A stretch of DNA of 64,000 bases from Comamonas koreensis. Its GTDB lineage: Bacteria > Pseudomonadota > Gammaproteobacteria > Burkholderiales > Burkholderiaceae_C. The notes beneath the pieces are model-generated. The model worked only from the letters and a program-made list of their open reading frames with translations. It was not told where the DNA came from and did not search any database. This document shows, piece by piece, positions 44,402 to 51,865 of this stretch; the stretch's first letter is position 1, and every line of letters starts with the position of its first letter. Both the position numbers and the translations under genes were made by a program. Location: contig NZ_JAJNCT010000034.1 of assembly GCF_021026195.1 (NCBI RefSeq), forward strand, positions 124,001 through 188,000, written 5' to 3'.

Positions 44402-46339
44402 ATGAGCGCAGTGCTGACCTCGCGTCGCCGTCTTTTGCAATTTTTGGGCAGCGCACCATTGCTGCCTTTGTCCGGCTCCCTGTCTGCAGCAGGCCTGCTG
44501 ACCGCCTGTGGCGGTGGTGGTGATGACGATGGCCCAACGGCGGCGTTCAAGTCGGTGAGCTTCTCCAACATGGCAGCGCCCAACCTGACCAACCCCGCAG
44601 CGATGGCCACGACCTCGACCAGCGCTGTGATGACCATCCTGTACGCCGACGACAGCAAGCGCGAAGTCGCACTGGCCTATGAGTCCTTCTTCGTGACCGG
44701 CGACATGGTTGCTGACGGCAAGGGCGGCAAGATCCTGGCTGGCGGTTACTACGACATCAACAACCAGCCGATCATGGACAACTCCGTGGCTGGCAGCGAG
44801 CGCCACTTCTTCTCCGACTGCCCCGATGGCTCCTCGATCATCCAGGTCGCCGATGCCAAGGTGGACGGCGTCAAGGGCAAGCCCGTGTTTGCCGTGGTGC
44901 AGTTCGAGTACACCTCCAAGGACCAGTCCGGCGCCGATGCCTACGGCACCCTGCCTTCGCCTATCGCCGTGCTGACCCTGGACCAAGACCAGGACACCGG
45001 CAAGCTGAGCCTGGTCAAGTACCACAACGTGGACATGTCCAAGGCCCACGGCCTGTGGATCACCTGCGGCGCCAGCCTCTCGCCCTGGAACACCCACCTG
45101 TCCAGCGAAGAGTACGAACCCGATGCCTTCACCGCTGCCAGCTCGGCCCAGTTCAAGGCCTTCAGCAAGCACGTGTACGGCAACGAAACCACGGCCAACC
45201 CTTACCACTACGGCCACCTCCCAGAAATCACCGTCAACAAGGACGGCACCGGCACGGTCACGAAGCACTACTGCCTGGGTCGCATCTCGCACGAGCTGAT
45301 CCATGTGATGCCCGACAACCGCACCGCGCTGATGGGCGATGACTACACCAACGGTGGTCTGTTCATGTTCGTGGCCGACAAGGAAAAAGACCTGTCCGCC
45401 GGCAATCTGTACGTTGCGCATTACACCGACGTGCTGACCGACACCTCGACCGCCAAGATGGAGTGGATCCACCTGGGCCACGCCACCAGCGCCGAGATCG
45501 AAGCGCTGGCGGGCAGCCTCAAGCCGACCGACATCATGGAGTCGCTGACCACCGACCCGCAAGATGCCAGCTACACCGCTGTGTTCCTGGACGGCAAGGC
45601 CGCCTGGCTCAAGCTCAAGCCCGGCATGGAAAAGGCTGCCGCCTTCCTGGAAACCCACCGCTACGCCAACCTGGTCGGCGGCTCGATGGCCTTCACCAAG
45701 ATGGAAGGCACCACCGTCAACATCAAGGACAAGGTCGCCTACTCGGCACTGGCCAACATCCAGACCTCGATGATCAATGGTGACAAAGCCTGGAATGCCA
45801 AGCACAATGTGACCTTCCCCAAGACCGTGAAGGCCGGCGGCGTGCTGGCCCACAACCTGGGCGGTGGCATCAAGGACCGCCAGGGCGCCCCCATCAACAG
45901 CGAATGGGTGCCACAGCAATCGCACATGCTGATGATGGGTGAGGACATTGCCGCAGACGCACTGGGCAACACCTCCAACCCCGACAAGATCGCCAGCCCG
46001 GACAACCTGAAGTTCTCCGAAAAGATGCGCACCTTGTTCATCGGCGAAGACAGCGGCAACCACGTAAACAACTTCCTGTGGGCCTACAACGCCGACACCA
46101 AGCAGCTGTCGCGCATCCTCTCGACCCCTGCGGGCGCCGAATCCACCGGCCTGCACGCCGTGGACGAGGCCAACGGCTGGACCTACATCATGAGCAACTT
46201 CCAGCACCCGGGCGACTGGAGCGCGCTGCACGCCAAGATCAAGGACCAGCTCGATCCGCTGATCAACGCCAACTACAAGAACAAGTTTGGCGCCTCGGTC
46301 GGTTACCTGACCGGCAAGCCGCAAGCCGTGAAGCTGTAA
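44402..46339 (+). CDS. phoX: PhoX-type (DUF839) alkaline phosphatase-like lipoprotein
   Basis: A 645-residue protein of the PhoX/DUF839 family, Ca/Fe-dependent periplasmic or outer-membrane phosphatases. The signal is a Tat type (SRRRLLQFLG, residues 7-16) that ends in a lipobox LTAC with Cys36, followed by a GGGGDDD tether, so the protein looks like a Tat-exported lipoprotein. Other PhoX features: HGLWITCGASLSPWNTHLSSEE, GHLPEITV, GRISHELIHVMPDNRTALMGDD, LFMFVADKEK and GLHAVDEANGWTYIMSNFQH. The ATG at 44402 follows a GGAG site. A strong terminator is 50 bp after the stop. It is probably phosphate-starvation induced; no Pho box was identified by eye. Confidence 0.87.
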   Translation: MSAVLTSRRRLLQFLGSAPLLPLSGSLSAAGLLTACGGGGDDDGPTAAFKSVSFSNMAAPNLTNPAAMATTSTSAVMTILYADDSKREVALAYESFFVTGDMVADGKGGKILAGGYYDINNQPIMDNSVAGSERHFFSDCPDGSSIIQVADAKVDGVKGKPVFAVVQFEYTSKDQSGADAYGTLPSPIAVLTLDQDQDTGKLSLVKYHNVDMSKAHGLWITCGASLSPWNTHLSSEEYEPDAFTAASSAQFKAFSKHVYGNETTANPYHYGHLPEITVNKDGTGTVTKHYCLGRISHELIHVMPDNRTALMGDDYTNGGLFMFVADKEKDLSAGNLYVAHYTDVLTDTSTAKMEWIHLGHATSAEIEALAGSLKPTDIMESLTTDPQDASYTAVFLDGKAAWLKLKPGMEKAAAFLETHRYANLVGGSMAFTKMEGTTVNIKDKVAYSALANIQTSMINGDKAWNAKHNVTFPKTVKAGGVLAHNLGGGIKDRQGAPINSEWVPQQSHMLMMGEDIAADALGNTSNPDKIASPDNLKFSEKMRTLFIGEDSGNHVNNFLWAYNADTKQLSRILSTPAGAESTGLHAVDEANGWTYIMSNFQHPGDWSALHAKIKDQLDPLINANYKNKFGASVGYLTGKPQAVKL

Positions 46340-46390
46340 TCTGCATACAGAGCGCGCGTGGCCACGCGCGCACGCGCCCCATAGACAACG

Positions 46391-46416
46391 ATGCCATCCG
46401 GACGGATGGCATTTTT
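46391..46416 (+). terminator. Intrinsic terminator after phoX
   Basis: ATGCCATCC/GGATGGCAT stem (46391-46399 with 46404-46412), GGAC loop, then UUUU. It lies about 50 bp after the phoX stop, just before the convergent trxC gene. Confidence 0.9.
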
Positions 46417-46431
46417 CATGGCCCTGCGCGA

Positions 46432-46869
46432 CTACAACACCGATTGCAGCCAGCGCACGATCTCACCGGGCGGCAGCGCACCGGAGATGCGTGCGGCCTC
46501 CTGACCGCCCTTGAACACCACCATGGTCGGAATGCTGCGGATATTGAAGGGCTGGGCCACATGCGGGTAGGCCTCGGTATCGAGCTTGGCAAAGCGCAGC
46601 CGGGGCTCCAGCTGTTTGGCGGCCAGTGCATAGCCGGGGGCCATCTGCAGGCAGGGGCCGCACCAGGGCGCCCAGAAATCCACCACCACGGGGATGTGGT
46701 TGCGCCCCAGCTGCTTGGCAAAGCTGTCGGCATCCAGCGCGACCGGCTCACCGGTGAACAAGGGCTGGTGGCAGCTGCCGCAATCGGGCTGCTGGGCCAG
46801 CTGCGCGCGCTGCACGCGGTTGGTGGTATGGCAATGGGGGCACACGATGTGCAAGCTGTCATCCGTCAT
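46432..46869 (-). CDS. trxC: Thioredoxin 2 (zinc-finger thioredoxin)
   Basis: A 145-residue TrxC. The N-terminal 35 residues hold two CxxC pairs (CPHC and CGSC) that bind zinc in E. coli Trx2; the thioredoxin domain has the redox motif WCGPC in VVVDFWAPWCGPCLQMAP, the cis-Pro in SIPTMVVFKGG and the usual C-terminal helix. It reduces disulfides in cytosolic proteins and is oxidative-stress linked in E. coli. ATG at 46869 has AGGAG 8 nt ahead. No partner genes are adjacent. Confidence 0.95.
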   Translation of the reverse strand: MTDDSLHIVCPHCHTTNRVQRAQLAQQPDCGSCHQPLFTGEPVALDADSFAKQLGRNHIPVVVDFWAPWCGPCLQMAPGYALAAKQLEPRLRFAKLDTEAYPHVAQPFNIRSIPTMVVFKGGQEAARISGALPPGEIVRWLQSVL

Positions 46870-46937
46870 GGGGCAATCTCCTGCTGCCCATCATAGGCAG
46901 ACCTAGAAGCCGCAGGTGCAGGCCAAGGCCGCATATT

Positions 46938-47804
46938 TCAAGCTAGTGTCAGGAGTACCGGCTGGTGGTCGGACAGCTGCGTGGCGCTGTCGCTGTGCCA
47001 GGCCCGCACATGGCTGCGCAGGCTGTCGCTGACCAGCGCAAAATCGCAGGCCACCGGCGTGGGCCCCCAGGTGCGGTCAAACAGGCAGAAGGTGGGCGGC
47101 TGCGGCGCACTGCCATGCAGCAAGGGCCAGCTGTCATGCCAGAGCGCGGATCCATCCGCCTGCGCTGCGACCAGGGCAGTATAGGCGGGCTCGCCGGCGT
47201 GCAGGTTGAAATCACCACACAGCACCGCATGCGGGGTGTGCACGGGCGTGGTGTAAGGCGTGGCCGCCGCTGCCGTACCGGGCAGGGCCGGCAGCTGCGC
47301 CAGTGCCTCGGCATGGATTGCCCGCAGCGCCTGCACCTGCGCCATGCGCTGGCTGGCGCTGTGGTACTCCAGATGCGTGCACATCACCCGCACCTGGCCC
47401 AGAGCCGGGTCGCGCACCGTCACCACCAGGCAGCCCCGGGGCATGCTCACCACAGCGGCCTCGGCCAGCCAGGGCAGGCGGTGCTGCGCCACCTCGGCCA
47501 CCGGCAGGCGGCTGGCCACGACATTGCCAAAGCTGCGGCGCTGGCCGCTGGCATCAAAACCATCGGTGGTGGCCGCAAAGAACAGCTGCCAGCCCGGCAG
47601 CAGCGCCTGCAGCTGGGCCAGCTGGTCACCCGGTGCGCCCGCCAGCCCGCCATGGCCCACGGCCACCTCCTGCAGGCACAGCACATCGATGCCACCCGTG
47701 CCCACGCCCTCGCCCATGGCCAGCGCATGGCGCACAATGCGCGCCGGATCCGCCAGGCCATCGAGGCCGCAGCACCATTGCACATTCCAGCTCAGTATTT
47801 GCAT
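46938..47804 (-). CDS. Endonuclease/exonuclease/phosphatase-fold protein
   Basis: A 288-residue protein with the EEP fold. It starts MQILSWNVQWCCGLDG (N in the conserved SWNVQ strand), has the active-site Glu in LCLQEVAVG, then GCLVVTV, MCTHLEYHSASQRMAQVQAL, the catalytic GDFNLHAGE and the terminal SDHQPVLLTL (Asp-His). These match metal-dependent phosphodiesterases such as exonuclease III- and sphingomyelinase-like enzymes. The start at 47804 avoids a 13-residue non-conserved extension. No signal peptide is seen, so it is probably cytosolic. The substrate is not clear. Confidence 0.88.
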   Translation of the reverse strand: MQILSWNVQWCCGLDGLADPARIVRHALAMGEGVGTGGIDVLCLQEVAVGHGGLAGAPGDQLAQLQALLPGWQLFFAATTDGFDASGQRRSFGNVVASRLPVAEVAQHRLPWLAEAAVVSMPRGCLVVTVRDPALGQVRVMCTHLEYHSASQRMAQVQALRAIHAEALAQLPALPGTAAAATPYTTPVHTPHAVLCGDFNLHAGEPAYTALVAAQADGSALWHDSWPLLHGSAPQPPTFCLFDRTWGPTPVACDFALVSDSLRSHVRAWHSDSATQLSDHQPVLLTLA

Positions 47805-47924
47805 GTGGAAAACTCTGTGGATAGCCGCGCCCGCTGGCGCCATCGCCTGCCATTGTGCAGCAGGGGCCAGGCGTTTTTCGTGTCAGCGCCCCAAGCCAGA
47901 CCCGAGCGCCTCTATAGTCGGGCA

Positions 47925-48377
47925 ATGCCCAAGCACCAAGATTCCTTTCAGATCCGCCCCGCTACCGTGGACGATGTCGCGGCCATGTTCCAGGTGCGCC
48001 TGGCCGTCACCGAGAACCGCATGAACCGTGACGCGCTGGCCGCCGTCGGCGTAACCCCCGACTCCATTGCCGATGCCATCCGCAGCGCGCCTTGCGCCTG
48101 GGTCGCCACGACCGAAGGCGAAGTCGCCGGCTTTGCGATGGTGGACCTGGACAGCGCCTGCCTGTTTGCGCTGTTTGTGCGCAGCAACCACGAAGGCCGG
48201 GGCATGGGCAGCGCCCTGTGCCAGGTCTGCGAGCAGGCCTTGTTTGCGCAGCATGAAGAGGCCTGGCTGGAAACAGCCAAAACCAGCCGCGCCGTGCGCC
48301 TCTACCGGCACCTGGGCTGGGGCAACGAGAGCGATATCGGCGATGGCGATATCCGCCTGAGCAAGCGGCGCGATTGA
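47925..48377 (+). CDS. GNAT-family N-acetyltransferase
   Basis: A 150-residue single-domain GNAT: IRPATVDDVAAMFQVRLAVTEN at the N-terminus, the strand GEVAGFAMVDLDSACLFALFV and the acetyl-CoA loop NHEGRGMGSALCQ (R-x-x-G-x-G-S/A). The start ATG at 47925 lies within the 120-bp divergent gap with the EEP gene; longer in-frame extension upstream is antisense to that gene and rejected. The acceptor is unknown. Confidence 0.87.
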   Translation: MPKHQDSFQIRPATVDDVAAMFQVRLAVTENRMNRDALAAVGVTPDSIADAIRSAPCAWVATTEGEVAGFAMVDLDSACLFALFVRSNHEGRGMGSALCQVCEQALFAQHEEAWLETAKTSRAVRLYRHLGWGNESDIGDGDIRLSKRRD

Positions 48378-48424
48378 CGCCGCACAGCGCTGCAGGCTGG
48401 CCGGGCTTCTGCTACATTGCGCTG

Positions 48425-48481
48425 ATGGCTCTGTGCACCACCCCCCGAATTATTCGCATCGTCGAACCGACGGTGGGATAG
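48425..48481 (+). other. Short open frame ahead of a terminator-like hairpin (possible leader peptide)
   Basis: ATG at 48425 opens an 18-codon frame (MALCTTPRIIRIVEPTVG) ending at TAG 48479-48481. A terminator-like hairpin follows 23 nt later and the kinase-like gene starts at 48557. The internal sequence can itself fold (CGTCGaacCGACG near 48460). No ribosome site is evident. It resembles an attenuation leader layout but is unproven. Confidence 0.25.
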
Positions 48482-48503
48482 CGCGCAGCCACGCAATCAT
48501 GCA

Positions 48504-48525
48504 ACCTACCCTGGAGGTGGGTTTT
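48504..48525 (+). terminator. Terminator-like hairpin upstream of the kinase-like gene
   Basis: ACCTACC (48504-48510) pairs with GGTGGGT (48516-48522) with one G-U pair and a CTGGA loop, then TTT. It may end the upstream GNAT transcript or act as an attenuator for the gene starting 32 bp later. Confidence 0.45.
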
Positions 48526-48556
48526 CCGTCTCTGGGCTTTCCTTCAAGGAGATGGA

Positions 48557-49081
48557 ATGAACACCACCCAAGCGCCTGATACGTTCGCCGATAGAGACCC
48601 AGATGCCGGCACCCTGCACCTGCTCTGCGGAAAGATCGCGTCCGGCAAATCCACCTTGGCCCGGCAGCTGGCGGCGCAGCCCCGCACCGTGCTGGTCAGC
48701 GAAGATGCCTGGCTTGCCCAGCTCTACCCGGATGCACTGGTCTCGATCCAGGACTATGTGCTGCTGTCCGCCAGGCTGCGCGGTGCGATGCAGCCCCATA
48801 TCGTGTCGCTGCTGCAAGCGGGTACCTCCGTGGTGCTGGATTTCCCGTCCAACACCCCCAGCACCCGCGCCTGGGCGCGCAGCATGTTTGAAGCAGCGGG
48901 GGCACCGCATGCGCTGCACTGGCTGCAGCTGCCCGACGAAGAATGCAAGCGCCGCCTGCGGGCGCGCAATCCCTCGGGCGAGCATCCGTTTGAAACCAGC
49001 GATGCGCAGTTTGACCTGATCAGCCAGCACTTTGTGGCGCCGTCAGCGGCGGAGGGCTTCCAGCTGGTGCTGCACGGCTGA
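48557..49081 (+). CDS. AAA/P-loop ATP-binding (kinase-like) protein
   Basis: A 174-residue small P-loop NTPase. Walker A is GKIASGKST (25-33), with the strand VVLDFPSNT carrying the base-like Asp, and an Arg-rich lid ECKRRLRARNPSGEHPFETSDAQF, a pattern of zeta-toxin-like or shikimate/gluconate-kinase-like enzymes that act on small molecules. No partner antitoxin is adjacent, so a toxin role is not supported. ATG at 48557 has AAGGAGATGG ahead. A terminator-like hairpin and an 18-codon frame precede it. Confidence 0.8.
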   Translation: MNTTQAPDTFADRDPDAGTLHLLCGKIASGKSTLARQLAAQPRTVLVSEDAWLAQLYPDALVSIQDYVLLSARLRGAMQPHIVSLLQAGTSVVLDFPSNTPSTRAWARSMFEAAGAPHALHWLQLPDEECKRRLRARNPSGEHPFETSDAQFDLISQHFVAPSAAEGFQLVLHG

Positions 49082-49104
49082 TACGCACCGCCAAGCACCA
49101 CGCC

Positions 49105-49812
49105 TCAGGCGCGCTGCGGCAGGTAGCTGGGCCTGTCCGCTGCCAGTCCGCGTTTGACTTGCTGCGTCAAGTCATCGGCCAGCACCTCGTCCAGCCCGGC
49201 TTCCAGCGCATCGAGCGCGCGGCGGACGATATCCGCGGGACTGGACTTGGGGGCCTCCAGTCCGCGAGTCAGGTCGGTATCGACAAAGGCCATGTGCAGG
49301 CCCAATACCTGCGTCTTCTGCGCAGCCAGCTCGTAGCGCAGCGAATTGGTGAGCGACCAGGCGGCAGACTTGCTCGCCGAGTAGGCGGCCAGATCGCTGC
49401 CGTTCACCCAGGAAGCAATCGACAAGACATTGAGCAAGCCACCACCGCCATTGGCCGCCAGCACCGGCGCAAAGGCCTTGCTCATGCGCAGTACGGCGAA
49501 GAAATTGGTCTCGAACATGCGCCGTGCCACCGCTTCGCTGTCGTCGGCAAGAAAACCACCTGTCTGCGCGATGCCAGCGTTGTTGATCACCAGGGTCACA
49601 TCTGGCGCCTGCGCCAGCGCAGCCGCTACGTCCTCGGGCTTGTTGACATCCAGCCGCAGCGGATGCACCCCTGCCTGTGGGCTGATATTGGCGGGATCGC
49701 GGGAACCCGCGTAGACCTTGCTGGCACCACGGGCGAGCAACTCGTGCACAAAGGCCTGGCCAATGCCACGGTTGGCACCAGTGACAAGAACGACAGCGTT
49801 AGCAATTTTCAT
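49105..49812 (-). CDS. Short-chain dehydrogenase/reductase
   Basis: A 235-residue classical SDR. The NAD(P)-binding TGANRGIG (11-18) and the catalytic YSASKSAAW (Tyr-x-x-x-Lys), with Ser in the SIASWVNG strand, are intact; NNAG is also present. The start ATG at 49812 has GGAG 8 nt ahead; a GTG 12 nt earlier is less likely. It is downstream, on the same strand, of an alcohol-dehydrogenase remnant and of a TetR operator, so it is probably under TetR control. The substrate is unknown. Confidence 0.92.
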   Translation of the reverse strand: MKIANAVVLVTGANRGIGQAFVHELLARGASKVYAGSRDPANISPQAGVHPLRLDVNKPEDVAAALAQAPDVTLVINNAGIAQTGGFLADDSEAVARRMFETNFFAVLRMSKAFAPVLAANGGGGLLNVLSIASWVNGSDLAAYSASKSAAWSLTNSLRYELAAQKTQVLGLHMAFVDTDLTRGLEAPKSSPADIVRRALDALEAGLDEVLADDLTQQVKRGLAADRPSYLPQRA

Positions 49813-49848
49813 GGAAATCTCCACATGGTTGTGAGGGTGAGAGAGCGC

Positions 49849-50055
49849 TCATTGGCGCTGGATGACGACTTTTCCCCTGGCATGGCCGGCCTCGACACAG
49901 GCCAGTGCTTCCGGGGTGCATTCGAAGGGGAAAACGCGATCCACCACCGGGCGGATCGCGCCTGACTCGATCAGCGCGGCGATCTCGTGCAACTGCCAGC
50001 AGCAGCCAGCTCTTGTTGCCATGCCGATCCAGCACATGCGCTGGCAATCTTGTAT
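49849..50055 (-). pseudogene. Remnant of a zinc-type (MDR) alcohol dehydrogenase, C-terminus only
   Basis: About 65 codons read in frame to a TGA at 49849-49851. The last 42, ALIESGAIRPVVDRVFPFEC and onward to ARGKVVIQRQ, match the C-terminal end of medium-chain dehydrogenase/quinone-reductase family proteins, where IRPVVDRVF and GKVVI are typical. The catalytic domain and Rossmann fold are absent and an in-frame TAA (about 50056-50058) closes the frame upstream. It sits between SDR and the TetR-type operator, so a deletion seems to have removed most of the gene but left its promoter. Confidence 0.65.
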
Positions 50056-50057
50056 TT

Positions 50058-50086
50058 AGTATGATGTTCATCATATTAAGAATCAA
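50058..50086 (-). promoter_or_regulatory. Promoter and TetR-type operator of the SDR locus
   Basis: A perfect inverted repeat TATGATG-TT-CATCATA (50060-50075) lies between a minus-strand -35 TTGATT (50081-50086) and -10 CATACT (50058-50063), 17-bp spacer. Occupancy would block the promoter. The same ATGATG/CATCAT theme occurs at the TetR start (50726-50739). Confidence 0.6.
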
Positions 50087-50103
50087 AAAAAAGCAGCGCG
50101 CTG

Positions 50104-50727
50104 TTAGGCGCCGCTATCCGGTACGAGTTCCGTTGCCCGTTCGGCTGGCAGCAATTGCTTGAGTGCTGCTTCGCGCAAGCTGTCCGCCAGCACCGGGTCG
50201 TCCACCGCACGGGCCAGCAACAGGCTGCCTACCATTGTGGACAAGGTCACCATCGCGCGCTCGTGGGCCTGGGCCTGCCCCCAATCGGGCGATTGGCGGG
50301 CGATCAAGTCCACCATTGCCTTGATGTGCTGGGTGGTCACGCGGCGCACTTCCGGGGCCTGGCGTGCAGTCTCGGAGCCCAAGGCAACCAGCGGGCAGCC
50401 CTGCTCGGGATGCGCCACATGGGCTTTGGACAGATAGGCGCGGAGCATGGCCTCCCAGGTCTGGCCAGGGGGCGCCTGCGCAGCCACATCGGCCACCACG
50501 GCAGCAGATTCTGCACACGCCAGACCGGCAGCTTCGGCCAGCATCGCCTCGCGCGAGGCGAAATGCGCGTAGAAGGCCCCATGCGTCAGGCCGGCCTCTT
50601 TCATGATGTCGGCCACGCCCGTACCGCCATAGCCGCTGCGGCGGATGGCGCGCGCTGCGACGGACACAATGCGCTCATGTGTCGCTTGCTTGGCAGCAGC
50701 CCGGGTGTTGGAAGTGTCATTTCGCAT
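50104..50727 (-). CDS. TetR-family transcriptional repressor
   Basis: A 207-residue TetR regulator with the N-terminal HTH RIVSVAARAIRRSGYGGTGVADIMKEAGLTHGAFYAHFASREAMLAEA (in outline, residues 16-60) and a helical C-terminal ligand/dimerisation domain (TetR_C-type). The start is uncertain: 50727 gives the canonical MRNDTSNTRAAAKQATHERI; ATGs at 50736 and 50739 are close by. The operator-like repeat straddles this start, consistent with autorepression. It is the likely repressor of the adjacent SDR/ADH-remnant locus. Confidence 0.88.
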   Translation of the reverse strand: MRNDTSNTRAAAKQATHERIVSVAARAIRRSGYGGTGVADIMKEAGLTHGAFYAHFASREAMLAEAAGLACAESAAVVADVAAQAPPGQTWEAMLRAYLSKAHVAHPEQGCPLVALGSETARQAPEVRRVTTQHIKAMVDLIARQSPDWGQAQAHERAMVTLSTMVGSLLLARAVDDPVLADSLREAALKQLLPAERATELVPDSGA

Positions 50728-50739
50728 GACGATCATCAT
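50726..50739. promoter_or_regulatory. Second TetR-type half-palindrome at the tetR start
   Basis: ATGACGATCATCAT is symmetric at 12 of 14 positions and shares the ATGA...TCAT frame with the operator at 50060-50075. It lies across the proposed start codon, allowing autorepression. Confidence 0.35.
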
Positions 50740-50788
50740 ACATATTTTTCGGAACCTGCGCGTCGCAGGGTGAATGCTGCGCAGCCAA

Positions 50789-51679
50789 TCAACGTGTTGG
50801 GCCCTGTGCACCCAGCCATTGGAAAACCTGCGACACCATGTCCGAACGGGCAGGCCCTGCGGCACCCGACAGCCACCAAGTGCTGCCCGGCAAACGCGGG
50901 TAGCCCGGCAGCACCTGCAACTGCCCGCTGGCTACGCTGCCCTCCACCAGCAGACTGGGCAAGCAAGCGATACCTTGCGCTGCCAACACGGCATCGAGCA
51001 CCAGCCGCACATCGTCATAGATGGCGCGCTTGCGAAAGTGCGCCAACGGCCCCAGAAAAAGCGGCGCAGTGGCCTCGGCAGTCAGGCTTTCTTCCAGGCA
51101 CAGCACATCCGCATTCAGGTGGTGCTGGTCCTGTGGGACGCGGCCCAGCTTCTTGGCGGTACCCGCATCTGCTACCAGCAGCCATTCGTCTTGCAGCAGC
51201 TGCAGCTCTTGCAAGCCCGGTTGCAACAGCGGCCGGCTGCTGATGGCAATATCGACATCGATCTCATCGACAAAGCGGGCGCTTTCATCGACCGATAGCA
51301 CCAGGCTCAGCCCGGGCAGCAGCGCCTGCAACTTGGGCAGCCGTGGCTGCAGCCAGCCGCGCAACAACGGAGCGGGACAGACCAGGGACACCAGGCCGGG
51401 ATCGAGGTAAGTGCCAATGCGTTCCACGCCGCTGCGCAGCACGCTGAGCGAGCGCTGAACGCTGCGCAGCAGCACCTCGCCTGCAATAGTTAGCTCCACG
51501 CCCCGCCCTGCGCGGCGAAACAAGGGTTGCATCAGCTGTTCTTCCAGCTGCTGCACCTGGTGGCTGATGGCAGACTGGGTCACATGCAGCTCATCCGCTG
51601 CGCGCGAGAAACTGCCGAGCCGGGCAGCAGCCTCAAAGCCCATCAACAGCTTCATCGAAGGAATGCGCGGCTCAGACAT
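50789..51679 (-). CDS. LysR-family transcriptional regulator (GcvA-like)
   Basis: A 296-residue LysR regulator. The HTH reads MKLLMGFEAAARLGSFSRAADELHVTQSAISHQVQQLEEQLMQPLF in outline, with the GcvA-like LMGFEAAARLGSFSRAADELHVT. Residues 95-290 form the effector domain (DIAISSRPLL, GIACLPSLL). It is divergent from the agmatine-deiminase gene (186 bp gap), so it is the natural candidate regulator of that gene. Start at 51679. Confidence 0.9.
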   Translation of the reverse strand: MSEPRIPSMKLLMGFEAAARLGSFSRAADELHVTQSAISHQVQQLEEQLMQPLFRRAGRGVELTIAGEVLLRSVQRSLSVLRSGVERIGTYLDPGLVSLVCPAPLLRGWLQPRLPKLQALLPGLSLVLSVDESARFVDEIDVDIAISSRPLLQPGLQELQLLQDEWLLVADAGTAKKLGRVPQDQHHLNADVLCLEESLTAEATAPLFLGPLAHFRKRAIYDDVRLVLDAVLAAQGIACLPSLLVEGSVASGQLQVLPGYPRLPGSTWWLSGAAGPARSDMVSQVFQWLGAQGPTR

Positions 51680-51727
51680 ATGAGAAGTATTAATGAATTA
51701 AGGCAAATCTTATCATTTGATCTCATA
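51679..51727. promoter_or_regulatory. Inverted repeats between the LysR and deiminase genes
   Basis: TATGAG (51679-51684) and CTCATA (51722-51727) flank an inner repeat TTAATGAATTAA (51690-51701, arms of 5 with a 2-bp centre) in a very AT-rich stretch. LysR proteins often bind such interrupted dyads (T-N11-A) beside their own start codon. Confidence 0.4.
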
Positions 51728-51865
51728 GATTCCGCCCTCCACAATGCGACCTGGTCCGAGCTTTCGGCAACGCAACCGCTCCGGACAGGAGCCATTGGAA
51801 AAGTGATGAAGACAGGTCAAGATGTAGTGCGCCATGGCGCGCACGCCCCCATGGAAGCCAACACC

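Noticed and set aside
44186-46324. 712-codon minus-strand frame opposite phoX
   Set aside because: Val/Gly/His-rich mirror of phoX without domain features.
48557-49081. Zeta-type toxin
   Set aside because: The P-loop resembles it, but no antitoxin is adjacent and the fold is equally shared with small-molecule kinases.
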